Shown here: positions 52,629 through 63,474 of the stretch, one piece after another
How positions within the stretch are numbered: position 1 is the first letter of the stretch
Layout: each line of letters begins with the position of its first letter
From: Tubiluchus corallicola
Lineage: Eukaryota > Priapulida > Priapulimorpha > Priapulimorphida > Tubiluchidae
Assembly (NCBI GenBank): GCA_030141605.1
Contig: JAQGDQ010001008.1
Span: 1-64,000 of the forward strand
Direction of reading: 5' to 3'
DNA length: 64,000 nt
The notes under the pieces: model-generated
What the model was told of the DNA's origin: nothing
Database searches by the model: none
What the model saw: the letters and a program-made list of their open reading frames with translations, nothing else
Made by a program: the position numbers and the translations under genes

Positions 52629-55600
52629 CTGAAACAAAGTTTTCATACAGTTCAGCACAAACATGATGGTTGGCAGGACAGGAACATAGGTCACCGTCCA
52701 GCCACAAGCCAAACTGACCCCTGAAACAAAGTTTTAATACAGTTCAGTACTATGATACTCAGTGGCAGCATAAACATGTGGTTGGCAGGACAGGAACATA
52801 GTTCACGGTCAAGGATAACCTTCTAACTTGCAGCATATAACGGGAGGAGATGTCACCCTGGGATGCATATCCTCAAAGAGATAAATCAGAAGCAGTTTTC
52901 TCAACAGTCACCCATCCATTTACAAAGCTAGGCCAGCATGGCTCAACTGCGGTCACTAAACACACTCACTATCATCATTTCAAGGCTTCGCCGCATAATT
53001 TAACGGCAGTACCATCATGTAAGAAATTGTTCTGTACTATTCGTCGTTGTTTTTGCCTCCCTCCAGCAAAATGTTATGTACCACCCTGTACAATAGCTCA
53101 TGTTAAGATATACATTGATGCTTAAACAACAAAATCAGTGCAGAAGCTTCAACTGAAAGCTTAAAATGGTTCAAAGTACAAATAAATGCACAATGTTCAA
53201 AGGCAATTAAGTCTGTTCATTACTACGATTGACACACGATGTGTAATGAGGACAAGTAAAGTACAAAGGTACTTACTCTCCAGCACATTAATGATAAAGT
53301 ACAAAAGTACTTACTCTCCAGTGCATTAACGATAAAGTGCAAAAGTACTTACTCTCCAGCACATTAACGATAAAGTACAAAAAGTACTTACTCTCCAGCA
53401 CATCAACTATAAAGTACAAAAGTACTTACTCTCCAGCACATTAACAATAAAGTACAAAAGTACTTACTCTCCAGCACATCAACTATAAAGTACAAAAAGT
53501 ACTTACTCTCCAGCACATCAACTATAAAGTACAAAAGTACTTACTCTCCAGCGCATTAACAATAAAGTACAAAAAGTACTTACTCTCCAGCACATTAACT
53601 ATAAAGTACAAAAGTACTTACTCTCCAACACATTAAAAATAAAGTACAAAAGTACTTACTCTCCAGCACATTAACGATAAAGTACAAAAGTACTTACTCG
53701 CCAGCACATTAACGATAAAGTACAAAAGTACTTACTCTCCAGCACATTAACGATAAAGTACAAAAGTACTTACTCTCCAGCACATTAACGATAAAGTACA
53801 AAAGTACTTACTCTCCAGCACATTAACAATAAAGTACAAAAGTACTTACTCTCCAGCACATTAACAATAAAGTACAAAAGTACTTACTCTCCAGCACATT
53901 AACGATAAAGTACAAAAGTACTTACTCTCCAGCACATTAACAATAAAGTACAAAAGTACTTACTCTCCAGCACATTAACAATAAAGTACAAAAGTACTTA
54001 CTCTCCAGCGCCTATACATAAACTGTCTTTATTGCCCTTAAGGAAGAAGGCATTATCCCCGGTCCATCCGAACGTTTTGAACTCCGGATAAAAGGTAAAC
54101 AACAACGATTCTCCGGTGCCGTAGAAATGATCACTAAGTTTCAATGCGCACGAAGTTATAGCACCAAATACCTGAAAAAGGCAATTAGTTTAGTACTAAG
54201 ATGGATTTAGTACTATGGGCAAAAAGCTAGGTACATCGTAGGTGTTTACAGGTATTAAAAACACATTAAACATAATTATTATTTGTGCTTCCATAGCAAA
54301 ATCGGTAATTAAGCTTTTCTAGTTATTCACATATCCTAAATCTCCATTTCATGAGGATCATTTTGATACCAAGTTCATCTCTCTATGTTATTTCTAAGCT
54401 CAGATAATCCACATTGAAGTTGAGGTGCAGGCTGCACACTGAAAAACATAATCTTGAGAAAATCATTGTTAAAGTTAGCCATTGTTTTTTGTCACGTTTC
54501 TACAAAACACTTAGCAACCGCACAAATGTTGGTTGCTACGGACTTTTGGTTGCTACAACACATTGAAGTTACATTTAAATCCAGTAGATGGCTCTTCCTA
54601 ATGCTTGGCAACAGAAAAAAAACACATAATTAACTTGCTGGCCAATGAGAAATTTCACTTTCACACATAATATTCACTAGTTTTCTTACAATGAGAAATT
54701 TGCAGGCAAAAATAGCTAATGGATCTATTAAGAGGAATTCTTAAACTTTACAATGTTTAAGAATGTTTATTCTGATCACATTTTTGTGCTGAGATCTTTT
54801 GTGGGTTTGTGCATTTTCAGAAAATTTACCAACTCTTTTAAGCTAATGCATTCAACGAGATTCAATTCACTGTACAGTCAACCCTCGTTAAACCGGACCC
54901 CGTTAGTCCGGATATCGGATAAGACGGACGTCATCCGTGGTAAAGGAAACTGACCGATTTTCGTCCGAGCCGGAGCGCTAAACACAACATGGCCTATCAA
55001 CTGTACAATAATTTCTTTATCCTCACAGGTTAACTATTTTAAAGTAATATACAGTATAGTATATAGTGCAATGTATATAGGCCTTATTAAGGTGATTATT
55101 CCTGTATAGTATAAACCATATATAGGCATATCGGATAAATCGGACAATCGGCTAAACCGGACCACCCCCCCATTAGTCCGGTTTAACGAGGGTTGACTGT
55201 ATTGTACTGTATATTACTCAATGTACATCATATTATCTTGACGATACTCATTCAATTCAATAAGTGAAACATTTTTCATAAGTATCCGCGGATTTTTCTC
55301 AGAGACACTCATACCTCGGTTTTTGAACGTCTCCGTACTCGTACAAATCGGTTTTCGACCAGAAAATTCCAGTTGAAATTGTCTCCGCTCTCGACCAGAA
55401 TTTCGGTACTCAACCAACCTCATGGGATGAACGCATGCGTGGCGAGCCGAGTAGAGCCGAGCGTAACCGACCGCGCCCGAGAGTAGTCACGCACAACATT
55501 TGAATCGCCTAACATCGCTAAGTGCTTTCTACGCTTATTTTTCTCTGCTTTTCCATGCAGGAATAATTATGTTTTTCTTTCTGAGCAATTCTATTATGTT

Positions 55601-57612
55601 TTTCTTATCAATTATATCATATCTACTGTTTAAATAAACATTTTCGCATTATTATATTTCATTTTAGTAATACTTTACAGTTCATTTGGTGCTTGAGAAT
55701 GGATTATTTGCTTTTACATTATTTCTTATGAGAATAAATGATTCGGTTCTCAACCAAATCTGTTTTCAAACCGTTTTTAGGAAAGAATTATGGTCGAAAA
55801 CAGAGGTGCTACTGTATTTAAAAATATTTGAATAGTTTAACAAAATCAGCCATCGACATGAAATGGCTAATCAAACGTCCAAACGGAATATATTATTTGC
55901 GTAAATAGCAAATATGAACTTTTTATGCGTTAGTGATAAACAAGTGGGTACTAATGTACGTTAACATACAATTAAGTACGTAAATTTTATACGCTACTAA
56001 AATTTATTTACTATTTTAATATAGTATGAATCCACAATGACACAACATCCGATCGAGGACCTTTCATTTGATATATAGATCGCCACAAATATATATATAT
56101 AAGATTCAAGGCAAGAGCTCCGACGACGGCACCATTTGCGGCAATCTATATATCAAACGAAAGGTATATATTGTTGGTTGGCATCCTTCTGTCTCGGAAG
56201 ACAATGGAGTGTGCTCCAAGAGAGTCAGTTATTGATCACATTGATGGAGCTGCAGCGTCGACTGTGGCTGAGCAGTGTGATCCTTGAACGTCTCCAGGGC
56301 GCACGCCTGGGCAAAGTGTATGGAGATCCTGTGTTGCCCAGACAACAGGAACCCCCTCTCTTCCTCCCTGGTGTAGTCCAAAGGAAAGCGGAGTGATACG
56401 TTTGGCACCAGGTTGGCTGCAGGAGCTGCCGGAGTCAGTGAGCATGCTGCACTGGTCCGCATTCGGGGCTCCACTCCTGATTTGGAAGGTTTACTCCTCT
56501 ACACATGGCCATTGGGTCACTTGACCTCCTCCGCCCTCTAGCCGTTGGCTGCTTGTGCAGCTCCTCCGCCTAGTGTCGAGATACAGTGTGGGCATCCTGC
56601 AAGCCTACAGCACCTGGTATTCCTAAGCGGTCACCCATCTAAGTACTAACCAGGCTCTATGTTGCTTAACTTCGGTGATCAGACGAGAACCGGTGTTTTC
56701 AACGTGATTTGGACGTAGTTATATATATGTATATATATATATACCACCGAAATTAATATATAGATTATATATTTAAAATAGTAGTAATGAAATTGAAACT
56801 TACGTTATCATATGTATCCTTGACCAACAAGAGGACAGGAGAGTCCACGTTGGCCATGTGCCGATAAATTGTCTTTAAAGAGAAACCGTCCCGATGAGTG
56901 CTGTACAGCTGCGTCCAACAGTACCCCTCGGCTCTTGCCGGAAGATTCTGCATCAACTGCAACCAGAAATCAAAATGTGGAATGGACGTGGAGACGGCAG
57001 AGTTACGTGGAGTTAATCCGCTGATTATTTCCTCGCATCTGCCATCTTTTCAGCGCGAAACCATTTAAGACACACAGTTACAGGGATGAGAATGACAAAT
57101 TGCAAAAAACTCTGAAACAGGCCGGGGGGTTGGGGGCCGCATAAGCCCCCATGGGGGTTCAAGGGGGTGAAGGAACAAATTGCAATTTTGTAACCAAAGA
57201 GAGCCTCTAAGTGGACTTAAAATATGAATTACCTTGTTTCATGCATAATTTAAAATACCCAACTATCAAGGATACATGATACCTAATTGTCTCAAAAACG
57301 CCTAAGTACTGGCCGCTCCTATGCAAAAGTATATAAAAACTGTCTGCAATTGACTCAAATAACTCCGCACAATCGATTCTATATTTTTATACATAGAGTT
57401 ATACACGTGGTTACAATGATGTACGTGATGTAAACAAAGTGACGGCCTGCCAACTAGAGGTCAGCTTGTGAAATAATGTACCGTGTCCGTAAAAATGTTC
57501 TCAATGAATTTACACGATTTACAAAAATGGCACTACTGGTCTTCCAAAAACTCAGGATTCCGTGTATCCGCGGAAAATTCTCATCCGTGCAGTTACAAAA
57601 TACCACAATAAA

Positions 57613-57659
<47 letters not shown>

Positions 57660-58577
57660 CATCATCATCATCATCATCATCATTACATTAGCAACATATC
57701 CACTTACTTTCCTAATATGATCTTCTTTCAGTATCTCCGTGTGTCCGTGAAGTTCGGGTAGAGGTAAGTTCAGCTCCACCTCCAGCGCGGTCATCCTACG
57801 ACGAGCCTCCTCCACCGTGATGATCTACAAGCGACAAACGAGATTTAATCTCCCACCCGCAGCAAAGGTGTGTTTGCAGATACCTGTCGCCGTGGAAGCA
57901 GCTTCCTTTATTACTTCATAGCATCCGTTTGTTATGTCACAGAGTGTGCTTATGTGCACTTGTCTCCATGACAACGGTACTGAAGACCTCATATGCGTAA
58001 TTTAAGCTTCAACAATCATAAGAATGAGGATATTGCAAAACTTCTCTGGTAAAGAAACGCATGAGGCCTGACGGGGATCCCACAAAATTTGAAAATAAAG
58101 TTCCCTGATTTTTCCCTGACCAAATATTGATTTTCCGTGACCAAGATAAGCAGAAATTGTATTACCAGTAAACATATTCAAACATTTTTGTGTACGGACA
58201 TTCATACGTATACTGATATATAACGTGTCGGCACAGTTGCAGCAGTGCTAATGAAATTACACTAATCACATTAAATAAACTTTCTTAATCCAATCATTAT
58301 GTTTGGAACAGAAATCAAAACTGGGAACCTGCTATAGCAAAATTTTATTTCAACACGAATCGCTGAAAAAATATTTTTTTAAAAATATCCGTTCACGGCA
58401 ATTATACGGTGATTACTGAATCTTGTCAATAAGATTAAAAATAAGTTTTTTTGAGAAGTGATCGGTGTGGTGCGGGACGGTATGTACTGAACTTGAAGTT
58501 CTCTCTCTCTCTCTCTCCCTTCTCTCTCTCTCCCTTCTCTCTCTCTCTGTCTCTCTCTCTCTCTCTCAGTCTGTCTC

Positions 58578-58621
<44 letters not shown>

Positions 58622-58680
58622 TCTCAGTCTGTCTCTCTCTCGCCCTTCTCTCTCTCTCTGTCTCTCTCTCTCTCTCTCAG

Positions 58681-58715
<35 letters not shown>

Positions 58716-60489
58716 CCTCTCTCTCTCTCCCTCTCTCTCTCTCTCCCTGGAAGGTGACTGAATGACGTTTTAAATAGTTTCCCGAACATTTTGAAATTAC
58801 TAAGAAATTTCTCTTTTTAGTTACACAAGTTTTAGTTTATACAAAGTGATAATACTTCTGATAAAACTTTGCATGGAACATAGTTTAACATTTCCATTTC
58901 TTGCCCTGATTTACGTTTGCGTAAGTGACATCATGTAGTGGCACTTGATCATTAAAGCAACAAGAAAACCCTCCACTTACATAAAACTCAAAATATTCGT
59001 CTCGAAATTTTATACCACTTACATACTAGCTTTTCGTATGCAAGGCTTGCATCGGCCGTAACGCTGTATAAAACATGTAAATCTAAGCTCTCGCGATGAC
59101 CGTTGGACGCAGCCATTTTAATGGTAGGTCGTTTGAAACAAGTTTAGATAACATTTTGTAAAGTTTGAAAAAATAATCAGAGTATTCGTAGCATGAACGT
59201 TGCTAATTAAGTAAAATTTTAAATTACTGTATCTTGTCAATAAGATTGAAAATACGTTTTTGGTTAGTGAGTGGCGCACCCTGGAGGGTGAGTCAGCAAC
59301 ATTTTACCAATTGGCACAAACATTTTAAATCATTAGTCTGGTTGCATAAGTCTTTCCAGCAGGTAAGTGAAATGCTAAGTAATGTAGATTTGCATGGAAA
59401 GTTTTTTGGGGTCATAATTTAACATTTCCTTTTCTTCCCTGATTTACGTGGCGTAGTGACATCATGTAATGGCGCCATTGGAACAGTACTGCGGGAAATT
59501 TAAAATTAAAACAAACAAAAATCCTTTTAATGCGAGTACGATGTACGCATAAAATTGCTGTAAACTCATATCATTTTTGAGGCGGTTTTTTAGGAACCTA
59601 CTTCAGGTACCCCTTTTCTTGTGCTTTAATGCTTTCGTTGTGTCTAATGTTTTATACTTGGAAAGACAATACTAAGATGCGTTGAACGGCCTTCCGAAAC
59701 GCGATCAGATTTGTATGACGCAACAGACAAATGTCTCGTTAACAAGGATGAGAATGACAAATTGCAAAAAACTCTGAAACAGGTCGGAGGTTTGGGGGCC
59801 GTGAAACCCCCTTGGAGCCAGCAATAAATTGCAATTTTGTGACCACAGAGAGCCTCTCCAAGTGGACTTAAAATATCAGTTACCTTGTTTCATGCATAAT
59901 TTAAAATACCCAACTATCAAGGATACATGATACCTAATTGTATCAAAAACGCCTAAGTACTGGCTGCTTCTATGCAAAAGTATATAAAAACTTCCTGCAA
60001 TTGACTCAAATAACTCCGCACAATTGATTATGTTTTTATACATAGAGATGTACACGTGGTTACACTGATGTACGTGATGTAAACAAAGTGACGGCCTGCC
60101 ACCTAGCGGTCAGCTTGTGAAATAATGTACTGGGTCCGTAAAAATTTTCTCAACGAATTTACACGATTTAGAAAAATGGCACTACTGGTCTTCCAAAAAC
60201 TCGGAATTCCGCGGAAAATTCTCATTCCTGCATTAAGCGGTTTTTAAATAAACCGAATTAAACAAAATTCATCAAACCTCGAACAGCGGAATGAACGCTC
60301 ATACGAACCTCCCAGTCCTTCTCTATCCGAGGCTCCAAGCCGAAGTGTTCCTCGTCCATGCCTAACTGTTCGGTATCCTCGTCGTCAATGACAACAAAAC
60401 CCTCCTGAGCAGTCTGCGCTGTCGCCGCCTGCTGGTTACCGTAGATACTCGGGTTCCATTGAATGAAGAACGCGTATAAATGATCCACA
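52493..60489 (-). CDS. mtd/OXR1 ortholog: TLDc-domain protein (OXR1/NCOA7/mustard family), 3' five exons; 5' end not found
   Basis: Exons on the - strand in order: 60309-60489, 57708-57824, 56804-56956, 54002-54171, 52493-52628 (TGA at 52493-52495). All phases agree. The product contains the linker typical of this family ([15 protein letters not shown] ... [13 protein letters not shown]), then [16 protein letters not shown], then the TLDc domain to its end. OXR1-type proteins protect against oxidative stress, partly through binding the V-ATPase; that is family knowledge and not shown here. LysM and GRAM domains, when present, are N-terminal and would lie beyond 60489. The wording of the TLDc end ([20 protein letters not shown]) is closest to arthropod and nematode members as I recall them. 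Confidence 0.93.
52629..52830 (-). repeat. Duplicated acceptor and exon start of TLDc exon E
   Basis: On the - strand, aaaactttgtttcag followed by GGGTCAGTTTGGCTTGTGGC and TGGACGG occurs twice, at the true exon (from 52628) and about 92 bp upstream. A third partial unit (gttcctgtcctgccaaccac) reaches about 52800. The extra copy lacks a matching rest of the exon and has no matching donor, so it is a decoy. Confidence 0.9.
53265..54001 (-). repeat. 38-bp minisatellite made of the TLDc exon D donor, about 19 copies
   Basis: On the - strand the unit is gctggagagtaagtactttt, gtactttatcgttaatgt. Exon D ends GCTGGAGA|gtaagtac, so each unit carries the last 8 exon bases and the complete donor. Occasional 39-bp units have an extra A. 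The array directly abuts the exon. Confidence 0.95.
54002..54171 (-). CDS. TLDc gene exon D
   Basis: Encodes [20 protein letters not shown], then [37 protein letters not shown]. Core of the TLDc domain. Ends in phase 2 at gtaagt. Confidence 0.95.
54330..54640. repeat. Interspersed repeat, inverted copy of 19110-19460
   Basis: Shared phrases: ttcatgaggatcattttgat, gaagttgaggtgcaggctgc, ccagtagatggctcttcct. Lies in the TLDc intron between exons C and D. Confidence 0.8.
54875..55199. mobile_element. Tigger/pogo-like MITE, family 1, copy 3
   Basis: CAGTCAACCCTCGTTAAACC ... GGTTTAACGAGGGTTGACTG with TA on both sides. Closely similar to the copy at 11008-11320. Confidence 0.9.
55285..55818. mobile_element. 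Tigger-type element fragment
   Basis: The right end in reverse complement is CAGTAGCACCTCTGTTTTCG. The left part has a related but incomplete end (cataccteggt-like: catacctcggtttttgaacg). Internal self-similarity (tcggttttcgaccagaaaat / tggtcgaaaacagagg). No ORF. Confidence 0.6.
56172..56714 (-). mobile_element. SINE with 5S rRNA-derived head, copy 2
   Basis: Same element as 11808-12362: 5S-like head at 56706 down to 56603 (accggttctcgtctgatcac, cgaagttaagcaacatagag, ggatgggtgaccgctta), then the shared body, ending gatgccaacc. Here the 5S head is closer to canonical 5S rRNA. Flanked by short (TA)n tracts. Confidence 0.87.
56804..56956 (-). CDS. TLDc gene exon C
   Basis: Encodes [20 protein letters not shown], then [31 protein letters not shown]. 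Start of the TLDc domain. 51 codons, phase 0 both ends. Confidence 0.95.
57085..57600. repeat. Interspersed MITE-like repeat, copy 1
   Basis: Runs from gggatgagaatgacaaattg to gcggaaaattctcatcc; the outer bases are inverted (atgagaat/attctcat). Copy 2 is at 59751-60230, and the middle part is shared, inverted, with the MITE at 14034-14441. Confidence 0.8.
57606..57690. repeat. (ATT)n then (ATC)n tracts
   Basis: Simple repeats inside the intron, directly before exon B on the - strand side. Confidence 0.95.
57708..57824 (-). CDS. TLDc gene exon B
   Basis: Encodes [20 protein letters not shown], then [19 protein letters not shown], the helical segment before TLDc. Acceptor cgcttgtag, donor gtaagt. 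39 codons. Confidence 0.92.
58500..58747. repeat. (CT)n tract
   Basis: About 250 bp of imperfect CT repeats. It gives ORFs of Ser/Leu or Arg/Glu alternation that are not genes. Confidence 0.97.
58845..59540. repeat. Interspersed repeat, two partial copies
   Basis: 59075-59540 matches, inverted, 7620-8060 in the twitchin intron. 58850-58985 is a further partial copy (tttgcatggaacatagttta, acatcatgtagtggc). Confidence 0.75.
59751..60230. repeat. Interspersed MITE-like repeat, copy 2
   Basis: Close copy of 57085-57600 in the same orientation (gatgagaatgacaaattgca, tcaaggatacatgatacct, ttccgcggaaaattctcat). Confidence 0.85.
60309..60489 (-). CDS. TLDc gene exon A (first exon visible)
   Basis: Encodes [20 protein letters not shown], then [20 protein letters not shown] and EPRIEKDWE. 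The FFxQWxPxIYG stretch is a hallmark of the region before TLDc in OXR1/NCOA7. Acceptor tttcag. Donor gttcgt is weak but is the only one that gives DWE-IITVEEA. The previous exon must end in phase 2; none is recognised up to 64000. Confidence 0.85.
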
Positions 60490-60535
60490 CTGAAAGTAAT
60501 CATAAATACTGGCAATAAATAAATAATTCTTTGGC

Positions 60536-61117
60536 ATGTGGATGCCTAACACGTGCTGTCACCCCCACCCCCCCTATTATATACGCAGTGGTACTAAATA
60601 CAGAAATTTTAATTGCCGTTCTGTTAGCTGTGAAAAATCGTTTTTCATATCAACCATTAACATGTGGAACAACTTACCACAGAACATTCGTGAAATTACA
60701 TCCATTTCACACTTCAAACAAGAGCTCAAATCTCATTTAAGTTTTTCGTTGCGTAAGAAACATTTTTCATTTGGTAAACCTCCAATATCAGTGCATCATA
60801 CGCGCATGAGAATCGGATTTTCTCAGCTAAACTATGACCTTTTCTCTAAAAGCTGTAAAGCTAAAGGCTGTAAAGATAATAACGGTCATCCAATATTGCC
60901 GAATTGTAACTGTGGATTTCGATTTGAGTCTGTTGAACACATTTTGTTGCACTGCCCATTGTATCAACAAACTAGGGTTGTTATATTTGATAAATTAAAT
61001 GAAATACTTCTGCCCGAAAACCTTAATATAGCTGCTTTAGGAACTAATGATCTGTTGAAGTTGTTATTATTCGGTAAAGATGAATTTAACTATGTTGCTA
61101 ACTGTAAAATATTCTAA
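60536..61117 (+). pseudogene. LINE ORF2 C-terminal fragment (193 codons)
   Basis: Reads FFISTINMWNNLPQNIREIT, SHFKQELKSHL, then CNCGFRFESVEHILLHCPLY. The WNxLP ... FKxxLKxHL block followed by C-x-C-G...EHILLHC is the usual end of jockey/CR1-like ORF2 proteins. The frame is open to its natural-looking stop at 61115, so it is a 5'-truncated copy. Confidence 0.85.
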
Positions 61118-61228
61118 TGCATACATGACTTTATATTACGTACTAAACGCTTGCAGTAGTTTCTATCTGATATAAAATGCATCAGTCTTAAATATTCGTA
61201 TATTAATTTTTACTAACCGTCATAAAAT

Positions 61229-62345
61229 ACTAATGTCTAATGTATTCTTGTAGTAAAACTTGTCAGCTTGTGTAGTTATAGTCTATTCTTACTGTAAATG
61301 TTACTAATGTCTAATGTAATCTTGTAGTAAAACTTGTCAGCTTGTGTAGTTATAGTCTATTCTTACTGTAAATGTTACTAATGTCTAATGTAATCTTGTA
61401 GTAAAACTTGTCAGCTTGTGTAGTTATAGTCTATTCTTACTGTAAATGTTACTAATGTCTAATGTAATCTTGTAGTAAAACTTGTCAGCTTGTGTAGTTA
61501 TAGTCTATTCTTACTGTAAATGTTACTAATGTCTAATGTAATCTTGTAGTAAAACTTGTCAGCTTGTGTAGTTATAGTCTATTCTTACTGTAAATGTTAC
61601 TAATGTCTAATGTAATCTTGTAGTAAAACTTGTCAGCTTGTGTAGTTATAGTCAATTCTTACTGTAAATGTTACTAATGTCTAATGTAATCTTGTAGTAA
61701 AACTTGTCAGCTTGTGTAGTTATAGTCTATTCTTACTGTAAATGTTACTAATGTCTAATGTAATCTTGTAGTAAAACTTGTCAGCTTGTGTAGTTATAGT
61801 CTATTCTTACTGTAAATGTTACTAATGTCTGATGTAATCTTGTAGTAAAACTTGTCAGCTTGTGTAGTTATAGTCTATTCTTACTGTAAATGTTACTAAT
61901 ATCTAATGTAATCTTGTAGTAAAACTTGTCAGCTTGTGTAGTTATAGTCTATTCTTACTGTAAATGTTACTAATGTCTAATGTAATCTTGTAGTAAAACT
62001 TGTCAGCTTGTGTAGTTATAGTCTAATCTTACTGTAAATGTTACGAATGTCTAATGTAATCTTGTAGTAAAACTTGTCAGCTTGTGTAGTTATAGTCTAT
62101 TCTTACTGTAAATGTTACTAATGTCTAATGTAATCTTGTAGTAAAACTTGTCAGCTTGTGTAGTTATAGTCTATTCTTACTGTAAATGTTACTAATGTCT
62201 AATGTAATCTTGTGGTAAAACTTGTCAGCTTGTGTAGTTATAGTCTATTCTTACTGTAAATGTTACTAATGTCTAATGTAATCTTGTAGTAAAACTTGTC
62301 AGCTTGTGCAGTTATAGTCTATTCTTACTGTAAATGTTTTTGTAA
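61229..62345 (+). repeat. 74-bp minisatellite in the LINE 3' tail, about 15 copies
   Basis: Unit: taatgtctaatgtaatcttg, tagtaaaacttgtcagcttg, tgtagttatagtctattctt, actgtaaatgttac. It starts ~110 bp after the LINE stop and is followed by aataaattatgtt (about 62415), so it appears to be part of the element's 3' untranslated region. Confidence 0.93.
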
Positions 62346-62559
62346 ATAGTGTATAAAGTCTGTTGTGGTGAGGATCCTAAATCATGTTGTACAAACTGTC
62401 TGATCCAATCCAAAATAAATTATGTTTAAACTAACTAACACATGTCGCATGTGCACTTAACTTACTGTTGCAATATTCATGACAGGTGTGCAAACATTAA
62501 TATTCCACGAGCAATTGACTCACTCACAAAAAACGAACTCCGGTTTAGGGCGAGAAAAC

Positions 62560-63065
62560 CGTTGGCAATTGCAGTTAAGCAATACTGGGTTTGGTTAGAG
62601 GCTGGATGAGCGATGACCGGGTCTGACATTTGTGTTCTTTTTATGACACGACACGATGTTCTTGTACAATGTACACAAAATGAACCTTGGTTTAAGGTGA
62701 AAGAACCATTGGCGAGTTAAGCAATGCTGGGTCTGGCGATAGAATGGATAAGTGACGACCGAGTCAGACATTTGTGTTCTTTATATGGCACAACAAGACT
62801 TTCTTCTACAATGTACACAAACTAAAATCGTGGTTTAAGGCGAAAAAACCATGGTGGATGCTGGGCAATTACAGTTAAGCAATGCTGGGTGTGGCTAAAG
62901 ACTGGATGAGTGATGACCATGTCTGATATTTTATTTGTGTGCTTTACATGAAACAACTTCTTTGTACACAAATTAGAGAACCACTGTGGATGCTTGGTGA
63001 CCACAGTTAAGCAACGCTGGGTCTGTTTAGCGAATGGATGAGTGATGATCGAGTCCGACATTCGT
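62560..63065 (+). repeat. Four diverged units resembling the 3' half of 5S rRNA
   Basis: gttaagcaa at about 62574, 62717, 62874 and 63006, each followed by ctgggt, a ggttag-like string and ggatgagtga(t/c)gac. 5S rRNA has GTTAAGCAA...GGTTAG...GGATGGGTGACC in the same order and similar spacing. Units are 132-157 bp apart. No complete 5S gene is present. Confidence 0.5.
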
Positions 63066-63474
63066 GTTTTTAGACGCTAGTTTCAGTCTCTGTACTACCT
63101 CAAACAATCTTACTTCCTAGTGAAGCGATGTTCACACATCCAAACCTATGAAATTTCTGTTCATTGTTCTTTATAATGAAGAAAGGTACCGGTACTTCCA
63201 CAACCACCAAACAGTGAATCCCAGCATGCAAAGAAATCGTAGTTAGTTATTAATACAAGACCTTTACAGTACAAATATACGTACGTACAAATGCAAATAG
63301 CTAAGATGTGTGAGAACGAGATTTCCTTTTCTAAAGTAATTGTTCGTGGTGAACATCTGAGGCTCAAATTCGATTCAAACAAGTTTTTTTTCAGCTTGAA
63401 TTCGATTCGAACGTAAAATTAAAGATTTAAATAATTCAGCACTTCAGCCACATACATTCTTTATCATTAAAAAA

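Noticed and set aside
58379-58789. Arg/Glu-rich or Ser/Leu ORFs
   Set aside because: (CT)n repeat.
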